Both the position numbers and the translations under genes were made by a program. The notes under the pieces were generated by a model that did not search any database, had not been told where the DNA came from, and was given only the letters and a program-made list of their open reading frames with translations. A DNA stretch of 32,722 bases from Elysia marginata (Eukaryota > Mollusca > Gastropoda > Plakobranchidae): the NCBI GenBank assembly GCA_019649035.1, contig BMAT01012819.1, forward strand, positions 57,440 through 90,161, given 5' to 3'. Each line of letters starts with the position of its first letter. Position 1 is the stretch's first letter. Of the stretch, positions 22,640-32,470 are shown piece after piece.

Positions 22640-23519
22640 GCTGTTGTAAACAGGCCGGTCAACCTAAAATCAAGCAGATTGGAGTATGTTCGTTCTGATA
22701 ATAAATTTAGCTCATTCGGGTTTTTCGTATAACTGGGACGAACTACAGCGTTTGGCAGTAATGGAAGACCCGAGGCTATTTAACTAAAGCCGCCAATTAT
22801 TCACAAAACGAACAAATTGATGTATTAGTTTTTTAGTGATCGATTTCAATTCGCTTTTAGAATAGACAGGTGTTTGCGAAAGTAAAAGCCATAGCGCATT
22901 TTGCGCAAGTAGGGCAGGCCCATTCAAGAATCACTGATAAACATACGCTTATGGGAATTATAACAGTCACCCGATGAATAGGCCTGTATTCCAGCAACCA
23001 TTTAATTTTTATATCTGGTCCCACCCACGCCAAATTAAAAAAATTCTTATTTATGAGGAAGAAATAAGGATCCTGACTATGTACTCACGGTGGTTTTTTT
23101 GTCTGCGGTTGAAGTATCAGAAAGAGACGAACAATGAAGTAAAAAAACGAAAGCACCTCCAGATACAAGTTGGTTGTCTTTGCAAGGATGTCAACACTGT
23201 CACACTCACAGTAAACGTAGAAAAGCTGCATGGCATTAAGTGCACAGCTATGCACTAGCCACATGCATCAAAACACAGAGGTCTAAAGGCTACCAGAACA
23301 TTAAGCAAAGTGACAAATACACTGTTGAAAGTTCAGAGGTGAAAAAAATATGCCATGGCTGTTAAACGCAACCCAGGAAAAAAATAAACGTTTATATATT
23401 ATCGGAGTTTAGTCCTGGGAAAAGGCTCTTAAGGCAGAGAAAGGTCTTGTCCGACTGTTAGGAACCCATGTTAAAGAGCTTAAAGTATTTTACAGGATCA
23501 GGCACTACATATGAACGCC
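22638..23519. other. Gene-empty interval
   Basis: The longest frame (22974-23258, +) has no motif or splice context. No RNA gene or transposon is recognised. Confidence 0.5.
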
Positions 23520-25650
23520 CTTTAACTTTTTTTCCTCTCGCCCCATCTCCCTCAATTGTAAGTATATAGTTGCCCGTCTATTAAAAATGAAAAGAAGTGT
23601 AAGTTATATATGCAAAAAAATAACCCCCCTTCACCCCTTTTTATTTCAAGATCAGTTTTAGGGGTATTACTAATGGTAAGTGCTTTTTTAGCTTTGAAAA
23701 CCCCCCTCCCTGATTTGTTTCTATATCCCTCTCATGACTTCTTACTCCCTTTCTCTATCTCCTCTCGCTCAATCTCTCTCAACCCATCCAGACTTCTGTC
23801 TTCCCCACTCTCTTTTTTCCATCTCTTCTCTCTTCCACTTTCTCTAAGCCAGGGTCAATCTACATTCAGGAAATTTTACAAAATTAAAAAAAAATTACAT
23901 TAAAAGCTTTTTATCATCACTCTCATTTTAGAACTACCTTTCTCTCCTAATTTTCAGATGTAGTATTCATTTCACAGCTAATAGGTTCTCCCTCCACCAA
24001 ACCCTTATCTCTTTAACTCGATATTTCTCTCACACTTGCTTTCTCAATTAGTTTTCTCCTTATTAGTCTTCCTCTCTCGTAATGTTAGACGTAAAAAAGA
24101 ATCTAATCCACTAATATGCTCTAAGCGCTTTTCATGGGTTCGATAGGCCGTTACCAACCAAAGTACCTTCTGAACTCACAGAGGAGCAGCAAAAAAGCGC
24201 ATCACTCTAGAACTCTAACAAGATCTTCCACTGCCTATAGTCGGGTCCTCCTTTAACGCATGGGTGAGGCAAAGAAAATGTGTGTAAATAGCCTGTCTCA
24301 TGGACTAAATGTCGACCTGCCGAAAGCAGGACTCTAACCCCGAATGTCTACCACTAGACCACGACGCCACACTAATGTATAGGGAATGAGATTAGAGATA
24401 AAACAAGAGTAACGTCCCTTTTCTAGAAGACAACACCCCAAAATACTATTGTGGTTATTGTAATCTAGACCTAGATTTTAGGGTCTTATATTGGTAAGTT
24501 TCTTACTTTTATAAACGATTTGACATCTAGAACTTAAAAACTATAGAGCTAAATAAAAAATTATCTTCAAAACAAATCTGTCGCATAAACTTTAAAAGAT
24601 TGTATTCATAAGACAGTGGAGAGACACCAGGAAAGTTCTGCTACTCTTGTTGAAATCTCATTCACTATAGCCTACGTCTTGAGCATCAGGCTCTATTTCT
24701 TTCTCTATTTCACTCCGCTTTCTTACTAATCTGAAGTAGGAAATTTATAATCTTTTAAAAATTATCCAGACTTATCTTTCCCTACTCTATGTTTATCAAG
24801 ACTTTTTCTTCGTCTTAAAACTTGGTACTACGAAAACAATGCTTAAGCCTCTCCTGCCATTTTCTCTTCCCCCACTTCTCCCTCTTCTCTCTCTCTATCA
24901 TTTTTCTGTCTATGTTTCTCTCCCCCCCCTCTCTCTCTCTCTCATTTTTGTCCGTTCTCTTGCTGGTTTTTTTTAAAATAATTTTCTTTACTTGTTTTTC
25001 TTTCAAAAGTATGAGAACTGTACGCCTTAATGCACCCCTCTCTCATTTTCCATGCCTCTCCTCCTCTCTATCTTTCTTTATTCCCTGCTCTCCGCTATTT
25101 TTCTCTTCTTCTATCTGTAACTGTCTTCCCCCATTTCTCCTTCTTTCCCTTATACCCATTTTTACCTTCCTAGTCTGTTTTCTCTCTTCAAATTTAAGAT
25201 CTATAAGATTCACAATTAAAATAATATTTTCCTCCAGCCTCCTTTTTATTTCCCTCTCTCTCCGCCCGCCCTCTCTCACCTTCTTTTTCATACTCTTTTT
25301 CTCCTAGTTTTTTTAATCGAATTTTTGAAGCTATGCCCATATCTCTAATAATTACAGGTTTTTTTTACGCCTTAGCGCCCCTCTCTTTTTCATTACCTCT
25401 CTTCCTCTTCTGCACGCTGGTTTTCTTGTAGACCTGAATCTACAGAAAAACACAGCCGTAAGCTTAGGCATGTAGCATCTCTCCTCTGTTTGCCGTGACA
25501 TTGTTATCGAATCTTTATAACTTATGTAAAAATATAACTCTAATGCCGATGTGAGGAACAAAATGAAAATAACCAGTCGGACTCACCCCCTCTAATTCTA
25601 CCTTCTCATCTTCTTTCTCCTCCACCTCCTCACATCCCCTTGTTTTTCTT
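23520..25650 (+). repeat. Pyrimidine-rich domain (degenerate CT/CCTT/CTTT)
   Basis: The + strand is strongly enriched in C and T over about 2 kb, in blocks such as 23527-23552, 23700-23850, 24840-24945 and 25035-25310, with CTCTCT, CCCTCTC and TTTCTTCC words. A SINE copy at 24101-24368 interrupts it. Ser/Leu/Phe-rich frames on + (24822-25307) and Lys/Arg/Glu-rich frames on - are by-products. It looks like one or more old CT arrays eroded by mutation, not a gene. Confidence 0.7.
24101..24368 (-). mobile_element. tRNA-derived SINE, copy 2
   Basis: Read on the minus strand this starts GGCGTCGTGGTCTAGTGGTA (box A-like) and has GGGGTTAGAGTCC in place of box B. It then follows the body of the copy at 15678: GCAGGTCGACATTTA, GGCTATTTACACACATTTTC, the 19-base block identical to that copy (24166-24184), and a tail AAAAGCGCTTAGAGCATATT. 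Compared with copy 1 it lacks 21 bases covering the anticodon arm, and box B carries a substitution, so it could not be transcribed from a normal pol III promoter. No poly-A or simple tail is clear at the 3' end. Confidence 0.85.
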
Positions 25651-26049
25651 CTTCTTCATGACCCATGCCTAGATCTAGACTTGGTGTAAACACCATTGAT
25701 GTGTTTAGAATGGGTAAGTAAATGCCAAATTTTGAAAAATATCAATGAAGTTAAGCTTGACTTAAATAGTAGCTCATTAATGTAATCAGACATGGCTACT
25801 AACTTGCATTGCTTTGTTTAAAATCTATCATGACTTCAAAAGGCTAAGCGTGCACATTCTCTCTCTTTTTGACGCATGACGTGCGCCGAGCATAGATCTA
25901 AATCAATGTCATCATCAGTGCTCTTAAGCTGAGCACCTATTTGGAGATCTAATCTAGATTAATACTTATAGAATTTTTTTTCATAAGTCTATCGGGTACC
26001 AAAAAAAAAAACCAAATGCACAACAGCGAAATCATAAAATTTGAGTGTT
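25651..26049. other. Gene-empty interval
   Basis: No exon is supported. CTAGATCTAGAC at about 25671 and TCTAGATT near 25952 belong to a palindromic word cluster that recurs from 24.4 to 29.4 kb. Confidence 0.45.
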
Positions 26050-26200
26050 TTAGTCGCGAAGTAGTAATAATTCTTTCATATACTTCCGAGTCATTTTCGC
26101 CTTCACTTATTTCGTCGTCTGTTGCCACAACCCATTGATTCCGCGTGAGCAGCACAAACATTACTATTTTTGTCATTTTGACTCCCTCATATTTACCTAA
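26050..26200 (-). pseudogene. Diverged partial copy of the 20.2 kb exon
   Basis: The minus strand repeats the start of the exon at 19961-20227. Over 60 aligned bases (26070-26129 against 20121-20180) 51 are identical, encoding VATDDEISEGENDSEVYER against VATDDEMSEDENDSEGYER. The words around the start codon are also shared (GTAAA...TATGAGGGAGTC), but a net 14-base insertion between that ATG and the acidic motif shifts the frame, so the original start reads MRESK then a stop. An intact frame still covers the motif from another ATG at 26233. Sequence after YER seems to lack about 45 bases and has no good donor. It is either a dead duplicate or an alternative exon. Four of the seven changed codons are silent. 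Confidence 0.6.
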
Positions 26201-26233
26201 GCGTGCAAAAGCGGAAGCTTGAAATTCGTGCAC

Positions 26234-28298
26234 TTTCAGTCACAGTGCTATAATTATCTTGTGCATCAGTGATTGAAGATTTATGATGCACACTACAAAC
26301 ACTATCCACCATGGCGATCTAGATCTAGGTTATGTTGACTTTCGCTTTAAAAGCCAAAATATAAAGGTAACATTGACATATTGATGATTTTATGCCCACT
26401 TTGACTTATGCAATTTAACATTAAAGTGCAAAAGAATGTCACCCCCCCCTTATATATAAGGATTTTTCACATTTATTTAATAGATATATATAAGTATACT
26501 TTATGTAAACGGATATTTAGGATAATTGATAAATAGAAACGAAAGGAAGTTACATATAAATACGATAGAAATTTTTGTAAACTAAATTTCACATGAAAAG
26601 ACAAATCTGACACAAAACTGACGATTTATTCATAATCATGCTGGGATAAGATAGGTAAAATTATTGCTAAAAATGTTTACTCACTCCTGACCTTAAAATT
26701 AATATTCTAACAGCCACAAGGTGGTATTGTTTAAAGCTAGCCTTTCATAAAAATATTGATAAACTCTGATCCCATCATTCTATTATAAATTAGGCTATAA
26801 TAGGCATGCACCATGCGCATTTCGTAATAATAGAGAAAAAAGCACTAGACGACTTGTATTGCCCTTACAATAAATACCAACAAGATCAAAAGTAAACGAA
26901 ATATCGAGAGGATAATGGTCAATTTCCAAACAAAGTTTAACTTTCGCAAAAACAGAAATGGGCGTGAAAAACCCCTCTTTCGCTTTGAAACTGATAAAAC
27001 CTATTAAGAAAAAAGATACACTCACAATAAGAGCGAATCATCAACAAAAATAAAAAAAAATATTTAAACTGCGGATTGGAAGAGTATAATATATGGACTT
27101 AGAAAGACAATAATTTTGTCACTAAACATAACTCCAATCAAGACCAAAGCCTACAACTCATCGCTTCTAAGGACAATCAAACGGCGTCACGACAGGATGA
27201 CAAGCAATTTCTGCAGTCAAGTTGCTGCCAACGAATCATGAAAACTGTGGAGCTTGAAATATCGCAAACCTTAACATTGTCTTTTTGCAAAGTTCATTAT
27301 GTCAAACTGACCGAGGAGCTGGTTGGTTGATTCATCCAATAAATAGGTTATCTGAGTGCAAACCTGTCGAATCCCCTAAGCTTGTTAAGTAAGAAACTAG
27401 ATCATTGTCAAGTATTGAGAGAAGCTTCGGGTACCGTACGTAAAAAAAGTTAATATGACAGTAACAAAAAGCAACACAAAAATTAAAATAAAAATATTAT
27501 AAAGACCAGTAAATATATCATAAAAGATTAATGAGACGTAAAAATTTTCCTAAAAATTAAAAAAATAGTGTGTAAAATTAGGGAAAAAACAGCAAGACAA
27601 AACTAAGGATTTTACTGAAAACAATTTGCCTTTTTCATTCCCATCAATTAAATTATTTGTCACATTAGGCAAAAGTAATTTTTACATGTTATAAATCAAT
27701 TGATTTATTAAACCATAAAAAACGGTTTCATGTAATTCAGTTAAAATGGTAAGATTTGGGTTGTCAGTTCGAGAAAAAAATTACAACCCCCTCCCCCCTC
27801 AGATTTAACAATTTTGAGAACGCAGTGTTGACTGATGTAAACATACCTCTCTCCGAGTAAAGAGGCGCCATAAACTAGCAAAGATCTATATACCTAGCGG
27901 TATCAACAAAGTGTAACTTTTTGGCACATTAATTTCACAAGGTTTCCATAGTAAAAGTAAGTAAGGATTGAAAGGTTTGAGGTATGTAATATAGAAGAAG
28001 TAGGCTTTAAGTAAGAATAATCGGAAAAAAATTCCTGTCTTTGGTCTGGTTTGAATTCTCCAGTTAAGCTTCGTCAGCTACATAGCTCGCACCTGGTTGC
28101 CAATACGCCAAGTTTCGAGGCTTCTCAGAGACGTCTGTACAGAGAATTCACCTGATAAAGACGCTGGATTTATCAATAGTTATTAAGAACAGACTGGCAT
28201 CGACGCAAGTGGTTCCGACACTAAAGTTAAGTGCGCTTGTACTAAAACAATGGACAAAAGCAATGTGAATTGTACAGAGGTATAGAATAGTCGGTAAA

Positions 28299-28301
<3 letters not shown>
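26234..28301. other. Gene-empty AT-rich interval
   Basis: No exon, RNA gene or recognisable transposon is seen. C-rich runs occur near 26442 and 27786. A minus-strand frame at 26795-27025 has no support. Confidence 0.5.
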
Positions 28302-28347
<46 letters not shown>

Positions 28348-28490
28348 CAGAGAGACACAGAGAGAGAAAGAGAGAGAGAAAGAGGAGGAGGGAAGTTGGA
28401 GAGACAAACACAAAGAAAGAGGGAGAGAGGACGAGAAAGAGAGAGTGGGAGACACAAACACAGGGAAAGAGAGATAGGGAGCTAAAGAAA
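28302..28490 (+). repeat. GA microsatellite with degenerate GACA/GGGA flank
   Basis: A (GA)n run of about 40 bases is followed by degenerate GACACAGAGAGA, AGAGGGAGAGAGG and GACACAAACACAGGGAAAG words. Long Ser/Leu-rich minus-strand frames here are artefacts. Confidence 0.95.
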
Positions 28491-28561
28491 CCTTCATTCT
28501 GATTGAAATAGAGATATAAAGACAAGCATACTGGCAAAGAGACATACACGATAAAGAAAAA

Positions 28562-28650
28562 TACAAAGAGAGAGGGAGAAAGAGGGTGATAAATATATAT
28601 ATATATAGAGAGAGAGAGACGGAGAGAGAAAAGGAGAGAGAAAGAAAGAA

Positions 28651-28684
<34 letters not shown>
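28562..28684 (+). repeat. Compound GA / TA microsatellite
   Basis: AGAGAGAGGGAGAAAGAGG leads into an (AT)n stretch near 28592-28607 and then (GA)n with AAAG and GACA interruptions. Confidence 0.95.
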
Positions 28685-30236
28685 TAATGTCATTTAGGTC
28701 AATTATACAGTAATAACAAACGAGGCAAAGTGTAAAAATCACAGGGAAGTGAGTTCATAGACCTATTATCAACATGATGGTTTCTCCATATGTGATGGTC
28801 CAATAAATTGGAGAGTAAAATCAATAAGACTTTATTGTGTGATACATGTATTAACGGGAGGAGTAAATTAGCTTGTTGGAGATAGAGGCAAATATTTCAT
28901 GCAGTCTTTATTCAATGTGTGGGTGTTCTTAGTCCTTCGATGAGACATCATAATTGTTGATTACATTTTGTGCAAAAGGGCCAACAACAACAACAGCAAG
29001 ACCAACAACAAACCCATGCGAAATCATTCTTATGGTCGTAATAAGGTCAGGCAATACGTGAATCACAAAAGAAGAGCCAGAAGAAGTCATGAAAGTCATT
29101 GACCTAAGACGGGCGATGATAATAGGGTGAGAATGAAGTGAAAATTTGCTAGGGATAATATAAGTAGTAGGTTGAGCAACCGCTAATGCCAAATGGTAAA
29201 CAAATTACATTGAAATAGGCAAGTAACCAGACTTTTTCAATGGCCGATGTTTTCCACCAGCTTGAAAGAGAGAGAGGACGGGTGTACGGTGTTAAATTTC
29301 AAAGGGGGGTTACTGTAAGTCGAAACAAAATTCGCGTGCGTTAGGTCTCCTGGACTAGATCTACTTCTAGTTCGCTCTAAATCCACATGTGTAGATACAA
29401 GACAAGCAATAAAATCACTGGCAATGTTAAAATTTATAGTTTTATCATGACCTTTTTGACCGTATAGCAATTACTTGTTAAGCTCCATTCCTTTACCAAA
29501 TCACTAATGTCTGTACCACGGCTTTTTCAGATAAGCAGAGGTTCAGTTCTTTACTTTGTGTTGAATGTGGTTGGGCCTGTTGTAGTATTTCCTTAACAAC
29601 ACTACGTTAACATAATTATTAGGAAACGAAAAGAAGAAAATACCAAGTTTAACATATCATGTGAATTACCAGAATAGGCAAACCATATTCAACAATACAT
29701 AAAAAATGCTACCTCTGCTCATCTGAAAAACTCCTCATACTAACTAAAAGACCTCAGTTGAAATTTTGAGCGTGTGCATGCAACAAAGAAAATACCTACA
29801 GGAAACTTAATGACCCCCAGAGGAAACAGAAAACCACCATAACAACTATACCTGATGAGACCAACAAAATGCTCGAAGCAAATATATTGTAAGGTACCCC
29901 ATTCCATTAATTTGTTTTCAATATAAACAAGCTCCTTTTCTAAGATTATATACACTATAAGGAAGGTGTAGACAGATAATTAAATACAAAATAAAGATAT
30001 ATACGAGTAAATAGGTAGTAAATAGGTAGGCCTACTCACCGCAAGAATCTAGATTTCGTGCAAATGAAGAAAGTCTTCAACATTTCCATCGAAAAAAAAG
30101 AAGCTTGAATATGTATGAAAAGAACATCAAGATTTGACTTGCATGTTGTGGCACAATGTGCTTCTTCGCCTTTGTGACAATTTGTCAGACAACTCCCTTC
30201 CAGGTAGCCGCTCTGCTTCTGATTATGGACTGATGT
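28685..30236. other. Gene-empty interval with one weak small frame
   Basis: Open frames at 28929-29192, 29237-29470 and 29740-29955 (all -) lack splice context or motifs. On the + strand an ATG at 29240 starts a 34-codon frame to 29344 that crosses a GTAAGT donor-like site at 29315. Confidence 0.4.
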
Positions 30237-30360
30237 GTGAGAGAGACAGGAAAAGATATAGAAAGAAAATGGGGGGGGGGGGGGGGGGGGGAGAATGAAA
30301 GAGCGAAAGACAGAAAGCGTGAAAGCAATAAAAATATAGAGGAAAAGAGAGAAAAATTTA
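30237..30360 (+). repeat. GA-rich repeat with a G21 homopolymer
   Basis: GAGAGAGACAGG leads to AAAATG and then 21 consecutive G (30271-30291), followed by AATGAAAGAGCGAAAGACAG and AAAGCGTGAAAGCAATAAAA. The part after the G run aligns with the repeat unit at 32471-32722, so this is a third diverged copy in which the G-rich segment has expanded. Confidence 0.85.
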
Positions 30361-30409
30361 TAGACCAGCGAACGGGCGATTGGTTGTCGTTGTATAAAAC
30401 AGAATCATT

Positions 30410-30600
30410 TTAACGGCGCATGCATATAAATAGGTTGGTGGATGAGGAGACACAGGGAGTCAGAAAGATAGATGGAAAGACAGACATAAATTGTGACGGA
30501 AGACAATTTAATAGACGGATCTGACAGAGAGATTGATACACAGACATAAAGATTAATATAGATTATAGGTAGATATTGTAGATACATAAATAGGTACAGA
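30410..30600 (+). repeat. Degenerate GATA/GACA array
   Basis: AAAGATAGATGGAAAGACAG, GACAGAGAGATTGATACACA and TAGGTAGATATTGTAGATAC-type words show an old tetranucleotide array. Minus-strand Ser/Tyr-rich frames are its shadow. Confidence 0.6.
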
Positions 30601-31409
30601 GTGTCGGCCTGGATAGAAAGTTTTAAAGGCTTTTTGTGTCGGCCGCATCAGTAAACCGGTAAGTTATCGAGTGCTTTACTAATGAATATCGAGTGAAACA
30701 CAATTAACTTCAATGTGTGCTTTGAACAAATTTAAATCAATCTACTCGTAATATTACCATCTAGCCTGACTGATAGGCCTGGGTCGGCGACAGCAGAGGC
30801 TAATGAAAAGGACTTGAAAGTATTTCACTTTAAACACTGTTAGGAGACTAATGAAATATTACATTATGAAAGTTCTAAAGTTTTAACAAGTTCACATTTC
30901 ACTCCTCACATTTCAACGAGTACAAGTCACCTTACAACATTATCCTTGTTGTAGAAACAGGTGAAAACAAAGTGTTACAAAGCAGTTATGCGAAGAGATG
31001 AAACTCTGAGCGTACAAATAGATGTCATGACTCGATTCGGCAACGAAAAATTCCTACAACCTGGTCTAATAGCATTGAAATACAGTGTACAAAGTAACGG
31101 CTAGAAAGTTAGAGAAACAAAAAAAAATAATAACAGTTAACAATTAGGCAATGATGACATCTCTCAAAACACCAATGTGATTAAATTGTATGGTAAAACA
31201 TAACTTTTCATGGTAGAGAAACTTATTTATACAAGAGCAAGAGATAAGAGCGAATTACTTGCAAAACGCAATGACATGTTAAAAGCACTATTTAATTAGA
31301 CTCTACTAGATTGCAATGCATGACATCCAGTTTGCGCTCAGGCTACTTCACAAAAGATTTATAATAGGAAACTAAAAACAGCCGAGTTGAGGGTTACTGG
31401 GGTCACCTG
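30601..31409. other. Gene-empty interval, probably 3' UTR and downstream of the gene at 31.4 kb
   Basis: This lies after the stop codon at 31410 on the minus strand. I found no exact AATAAA on that strand close to the stop, so the poly-A site is not located. The word GTGTCGGCC occurs at 30601 and again near 30637. Confidence 0.4.
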
Positions 31410-31634
31410 TCACATGCCAGCATCACCGGTTCCGATGCTTGCTGCCATACTAGACGTCAACACAACCCTTCTCGAGTTTTCCCTCTCCAGATATTTGCTT
31501 GTCATTTCTTGTATGTCCAGGTTTTCTATGTATGTGATGGATAGTCTGCCTGCCTTGCTATGGGCTTCTATTTTAGTTACTGGGATAGCAGAGTAAAAGT
31601 CACAATGCACATGTACCTCGGTTTCCACAGTATC
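31410..31634 (-). CDS. Terminal coding exon of an unidentified gene
   Basis: The exon begins after TATTTACCAG|GATACT, with in-frame stops upstream that make this acceptor necessary, and ends at a TGA at 31410-31412. It encodes 74 residues starting DTVETEVHVHCDFYSAIPV and containing KAGRLSITYIENLDIQ. The open frame, higher G+C and clean acceptor support real coding. It joins in phase 0 with the exon ending at 31892, through a 257-bp intron. I do not recognise the protein. The C-terminal segment (VVLTSSMAASIGTGDAGM) is Ser/Gly/Ala-rich and may be disordered. Confidence 0.6.
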   Translation of the reverse strand, partial: DTVETEVHVHCDFYSAIPVTKIEAHSKAGRLSITYIENLDIQEMTSKYLERENSRRVVLTSSMAASIGTGDAGM

Positions 31635-31891
31635 CTGGTAAATACTAAATAGTTAATTGTGGCAAAAAGCTTTTCTACAGCAGCAGGCTTTTTCGTTATT
31701 AAACATACCAAGTGTATATTATAAAATATGGAGAACGTAAAATGACAGGGTGTTATATTGCAGCTGATGATTTTTACAAAGAAACTTCAAATTCAGATGG
31801 TTTTTAATGAACACAATGAGAAAGTGTTTTAGTTAATAATCTTGAAAAAAAAAGTTGAAGTGTCTATAACTTTACATAATATCAGACTTAC
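31635..31891 (-). other. Intron between the last two exons
   Basis: It starts with GTAAGT directly after ATTCAG and ends with ACTATTTAGTATTTACCAG. Both sites fit the consensus and the phase is preserved across it. Confidence 0.55.
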
Positions 31892-32077
31892 CTGAATGTT
31901 TTTTGGAATTTCTATTTCTTGAGCATATGGGGATAATGAAGACAAAATTGTGTACGGATTAACTAATAAATTATGTTCATCCTTGCTCGAGTTAATACCA
32001 AAACCAAAGCACAATATGGTTTAAATTCGAATCAGTTATAGGAGTTGACACTGCAACATTCTCTGTCACACGGTGAT
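31892..32077 (-). CDS. Penultimate exon of the 31.4 kb gene, with a possible frameshift
   Basis: A strong acceptor (TTTTGTTTCTTTTTATGTAG, next base 32077) and a consensus donor (ATTCAG|GTAAGT, last base 31892) bound 186 bases. The 3' part reads FGFGINSSKDEHNLL and SPYAQEIEIPKNIQ in the frame that joins the next exon. The 5' part is open in a different frame (HRVTENVAVSTPITDSNLNH). The two frames overlap over about 25 T/G-rich bases near 32000-32025, so one indel would reconcile them. It may be a homopolymer error in the assembly, a real frameshift in a decaying gene, or a sign that the true acceptor lies further 3' and the 5' part is intron. Product unknown. Confidence 0.5.
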
Positions 32078-32335
32078 CTACATAAAAAGAAACAAAACGT
32101 GGTCCACACAGCAAACACGGCCGTGTTAAATGTATAGCAAACTGGTATGTTACGAAAGGTAAGCGCATCGACAGCTCGGTTGGAACCCGCTGCAGAAGTA
32201 TCTTGCGTTATTTAGCCCGGATACTTTGTTGGACGACATTATTCTAACCTACTCTATGCCTTAAGAATCTGAGAGTACTTTGAAAAAACTTTTATTGTGA
32301 GAAAAGAATCCAACACAAAGACGCTTTTGTGGCTG
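32078..32335. other. Presumed intron or flank of the 31.4 kb gene
   Basis: No further upstream exon was recognised on the minus strand. Most of this is ordinary AT-rich DNA. Confidence 0.4.
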
Positions 32336-32349
32336 AAAGAGAGATAGAG

Positions 32350-32422
<73 letters not shown>

Positions 32423-32470
32423 GACAGACAAACAGAGAGAGACAGAAACAGGGAGACAGACAGAGAGAGT
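32336..32470 (+). repeat. GA / GACA microsatellite
   Basis: A long (GA)n run is followed by CAGACAGACAAACAGAGAGA and AGACAGAAACAGGGAGACAG units. Ser/Leu-rich minus-strand frames across it are artefacts. Confidence 0.97.

Noticed and set aside
28148-28742. Long Ser/Leu-rich minus-strand frames (also 4305-4574, 24822-25307 on +, and 32254-32655)
   Set aside because: They are translations of GA/CT microsatellites, which have no stop codons in some frames.
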